A stretch of DNA of 7,370 nt from Alphaproteobacteria bacterium (GTDB lineage Bacteria; Pseudomonadota; Alphaproteobacteria; UBA8366; JADFVY01), in assembly GCA_029881615.1 (NCBI GenBank), contig JAOUMF010000088.1:1-7370 (forward strand), given 5' to 3'. The translations under genes and the position numbers were made by a program. The notes below the pieces were generated by a model, which was given only the letters and a program-made list of their open reading frames with translations, was not told the origin of the DNA and searched no databases. Positions 4,914 to 7,370 of the stretch are shown piece after piece. How positions within the stretch are numbered: the stretch's first letter is position 1; the number at the start of each line of letters is the position of its first letter.

Positions 4914-7337
4914 ATGCAGCAGGAAATGATTAAAGATCAGGCCAAGTCCGAAGAGGTTTCGAAGGGCTATGTCCTTGTCGTTGACGATGATGAGTTCAGT
5001 CGCGATCTGGTGTCGCGCCGGATACAGCGCGCCGGCTATATGGTGACCACCACAGGCGACGGCAGGAAGGTTCCCGACCTTCTGGCACGGCATGAATTCA
5101 ATCTGGTTCTGCTTGATCTTGTGATGCCGACAATTGGCGGGCGAGAGGTTCTTGCCTCCATCCGCACCGAACATAGTCTCTACGAACTGCCGGTTATCAT
5201 GGTGACGTCGAACACCGACGGCGACGAAATCGCGGAATGTTTCCGCGGCGGCGCCAATGATTATGTCACCAAACCATTCGAAACACAGGCGCTGCTTGCC
5301 CGGGTGGAGGCGCATATTGCCCGGCAAAGGGCGGAGACGGCGCTGAAGCAATCGCAAGACGAACTGGAACTTCGCGTGGAGCAGCGCACTGCTGAATTGC
5401 AGCGTGCGAACAGGGATTTGGAAGATGCGCGCAATACGCTTACCGACGCGCTAGAAGCCATCAATGATGGCTTCGTCTTGTGGGATGGCGATAGCCGACT
5501 GGTTGCCTGTAACCGGCGATACAGGGAGTTTTTTGGTAAGAATGCGTCCTTGGTGCGGCCCGGTGTTGCATTCGAGGACATAATGCGCAGGCAGGCGGAA
5601 GGTGGTGCGTTACGCGCTGCCCTTGGGCGAAGCGACGCGTGGCTGGAACAAAGGCTGACGCGTCACCGGAATCCTGCCGGAGCCTATGAAGAGGAATTTT
5701 CCGACGGTTCCTGGGCGCGGATGAGCGAAACGCGTGCCAGCAACGGGCGAACCGTGGGGCTGTGCACCGATATTACCGGAATCAAGCGGCGCGAAATAGC
5801 GCTCAAGACTTTTGCAGAGACCAATCGGCGATTGGCGGCCGCCGTGAACGCAACAAACAGCGCCATTTTGATTACCGATCCGAACCGCATCGGCAACCCG
5901 ACAGTTTTCGCTAATCCGGCCTTTAGTGCGATGACCGGATGGCCGGTTGAAGAGGCGCTTGGACGTGACCGGAAGATGTTGGCCGGCGCCGAAACCGACA
6001 TGGCCGAAGTCGACCGTCTTGAGAGCTGTATTCGAAACGGGGTGCCGGGGAGCGGAGAGCTTAAACTCTATACGATGGATGGCCGACCCTTCTGGGCCGA
6101 AATCAATGCCAGCCCCATTCGCGACGGCGACGGCCAGGTGGTGAACTGGGTTATCATCCAGACCGACATAACGGCCCGCAAGGAAACCGAGGAACAGCTG
6201 CATCAGTCACAGAAGATGGAAATGATCGGGCAGCTTACCGGCGGGCTGGCGCATGATTTCAATAATCTTCTGACGGTCGTTCTGGGCAATCTGGAATTCG
6301 TGCTTTCACAAGATGCGCCACTTGATAGCGCGACGCGCGAGCATCTTCATGCCGCGTTCGATGCAAGCAAGCGGGGTGCCGCGTTGACCAAACGCATGCT
6401 GGCCTTCGCGCGCCGGCAGACCCTCACCTTGAAACCGACTGATTTACGGCGAGTCGTCGACGAGTTCCGGGATTTCCTGGATCGTTCCCTGGGCAATGGC
6501 ACGACCCTGATCTGCGATTCCGATGAAAAATTATGGCCCGCATTGATCGACCGGGGCCAATTGGAAAACGCGATCTTGAACCTTGCGGTAAACGCGCGCG
6601 ATGCGATGGATAATGCCGGCACGGTCATGGTGCGGGCATCCAATAAATCCCTGAAAGGGAGTGTCGATGTCGCGGGCCAACCCATTCCCGACGGCCAATA
6701 TGCGTGTATCGCCGTATCGGATACTGGCACGGGGATGTCTTCGGAAATCATCGAAAAAGCGATTCAACCGTTCTTCACAACCAAGGAATCGGGCAAGGGA
6801 ACCGGCCTCGGGTTGAGCATGGTTTATGGCTTCGCCTCGCAATCTCAAGGCTTTCTTTGCATCGACAGCGTTCCGGGCGAGGGCGCGACGGTCGAACTTT
6901 GCTTTCCGCGCGCGATATCGTGCGCCGCATTGGAAAAGCCTGAGGGAAACATGGTTGTCGAGGGCGGAAACGAGGTCATCCTTCTGGTTGACGACGAACC
7001 GCAGGTGCGGACCATTGCGGCAATTCAGCTTCAAAGGCTGGGTTATGAGGTTCTGCAGGCCGAAGATGGATATGAAGCGTTGGAGTTACTGGATCATTCG
7101 CCCGAGATCGATATTCTGGTTACCGATATCGGGCTGCCCGGCGGCATGAACGGACTGGATTTGGTGGCGGCGGTTCGCAAACGAAAGCCAGGTATCTCAG
7201 TTCTCTACATTTCCGGATATTCCGATGGCAATTCGTCCGAGTCCGCCGAGCAGGATACCGACGCGGAATTTCTTGCCAAACCCTATGACAAACAAACCCT
7301 GGCCGCCGCGGTTCGGTGTGCCTTGAAGGTGGTATGA
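4914..7337 (+). CDS. Soluble hybrid sensor histidine kinase/response regulator (REC-PAS-LOVlike PAS-HisKA-HATPase-REC)
   Basis: 807 residues from the ATG at 4914. Domain order: REC at about 18-134 (acidic Asp24-26, phospho-acceptor Asp68 in LLDLVMP, Lys120); coiled-coil linker about 135-180; PAS about 179-289 (INDGFVLWDGDSRLVACNRRYREFFG); a LOV-like PAS about 304-424; HisKA with His447 in GGLAHDFNNLL; HATPase_c with N-box Asn556/Asn560, G1 box DTGTG at 603-607 and G2 box GKGTGLGL from 627; and a C-terminal REC about 686-807 (Asp738 in VTDIGLPGG, Lys789). All catalytic and phospho-acceptor residues are present. There is no membrane segment, so it should be cytoplasmic. The PAS2 motif GRDRKMLAG replaces the LOV motif GRNCRFLQG, so the photoactive cysteine is absent. 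In-frame ATGs at 4866 and 4878 lack a ribosome binding site; 4914 follows a purine-rich AGGGCGG. The input signal and output are unknown. A complete gene, divergent from the EipB-family genes. Confidence 0.93.
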   Translation: MQQEMIKDQAKSEEVSKGYVLVVDDDEFSRDLVSRRIQRAGYMVTTTGDGRKVPDLLARHEFNLVLLDLVMPTIGGREVLASIRTEHSLYELPVIMVTSNTDGDEIAECFRGGANDYVTKPFETQALLARVEAHIARQRAETALKQSQDELELRVEQRTAELQRANRDLEDARNTLTDALEAINDGFVLWDGDSRLVACNRRYREFFGKNASLVRPGVAFEDIMRRQAEGGALRAALGRSDAWLEQRLTRHRNPAGAYEEEFSDGSWARMSETRASNGRTVGLCTDITGIKRREIALKTFAETNRRLAAAVNATNSAILITDPNRIGNPTVFANPAFSAMTGWPVEEALGRDRKMLAGAETDMAEVDRLESCIRNGVPGSGELKLYTMDGRPFWAEINASPIRDGDGQVVNWVIIQTDITARKETEEQLHQSQKMEMIGQLTGGLAHDFNNLLTVVLGNLEFVLSQDAPLDSATREHLHAAFDASKRGAALTKRMLAFARRQTLTLKPTDLRRVVDEFRDFLDRSLGNGTTLICDSDEKLWPALIDRGQLENAILNLAVNARDAMDNAGTVMVRASNKSLKGSVDVAGQPIPDGQYACIAVSDTGTGMSSEIIEKAIQPFFTTKESGKGTGLGLSMVYGFASQSQGFLCIDSVPGEGATVELCFPRAISCAALEKPEGNMVVEGGNEVILLVDDEPQVRTIAAIQLQRLGYEVLQAEDGYEALELLDHSPEIDILVTDIGLPGGMNGLDLVAAVRKRKPGISVLYISGYSDGNSSESAEQDTDAEFLAKPYDKQTLAAAVRCALKVV

Positions 7338-7370
7338 CCCTTTATACATAGCGACAGTTATGGTTCGGCC

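Noticed and set aside
4731..5357. Minus-strand open frame of 208 codons antisense to the kinase N-terminus
   Set aside because: It covers the receiver domain on the other strand, which is unmistakable, and the translation shows no domain pattern.
5610..6203. Minus-strand open frame of 197 codons antisense to the PAS region of the kinase
   Set aside because: No family features; the plus strand carries clear PAS motifs throughout.

Overview
The window is a compact, protein-coding stretch of moderately high G+C. Three protein families point to an alphaproteobacterium: three EipB/DUF1849 proteins (a family described from Brucella and widespread in Alphaproteobacteria), an M17-type aminopeptidase, and a soluble hybrid histidine kinase. 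The gene content would fit a Rhodospirillales-like lineage, but the order is a guess. I see no mobile element, CRISPR array, tRNA or rRNA.

Layout from left to right. Positions 1-629 (minus) hold the N-terminal part of an M17 leucyl aminopeptidase family gene that runs off the left edge; a plausible sigma70-type promoter lies just upstream at 683-711. Positions 741-1517 (minus) encode a short secreted EipB-family protein. A 170-base divergent region follows, containing good ribosome binding sites for both flanking genes but no promoter I trust. A glutathione S-transferase gene lies at 1688-2350 (plus). It converges on a second EipB-family gene at 2416-3558 (minus), which carries an acidic insertion and a long acidic tail. 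After a 78-base gap with a dyad, a third EipB-family gene lies at 3637-4614 (minus). The region 4615-4913 separates it from a divergent hybrid sensor kinase gene (4914-7337, plus) and contains a close match to a sigma54 promoter, an inverted repeat abutting it, and a small dyad next to the third EipB gene. The last 33 bases show nothing recognisable.

The main novelty is the cluster of three divergent EipB paralogs. All three have signal peptides and the same two framing cysteines, but each has a different elaboration. EipB in Brucella is a periplasmic protein supporting cell-envelope integrity. This locus may therefore encode a diversified set of periplasmic envelope proteins, next to a cytoplasmic multi-domain kinase that could regulate them. 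That regulatory link is inferred from position only. The kinase has receiver domains at both ends and a PAS domain that looks like a LOV domain but lacks the photoactive cysteine and most flavin-contacting residues.
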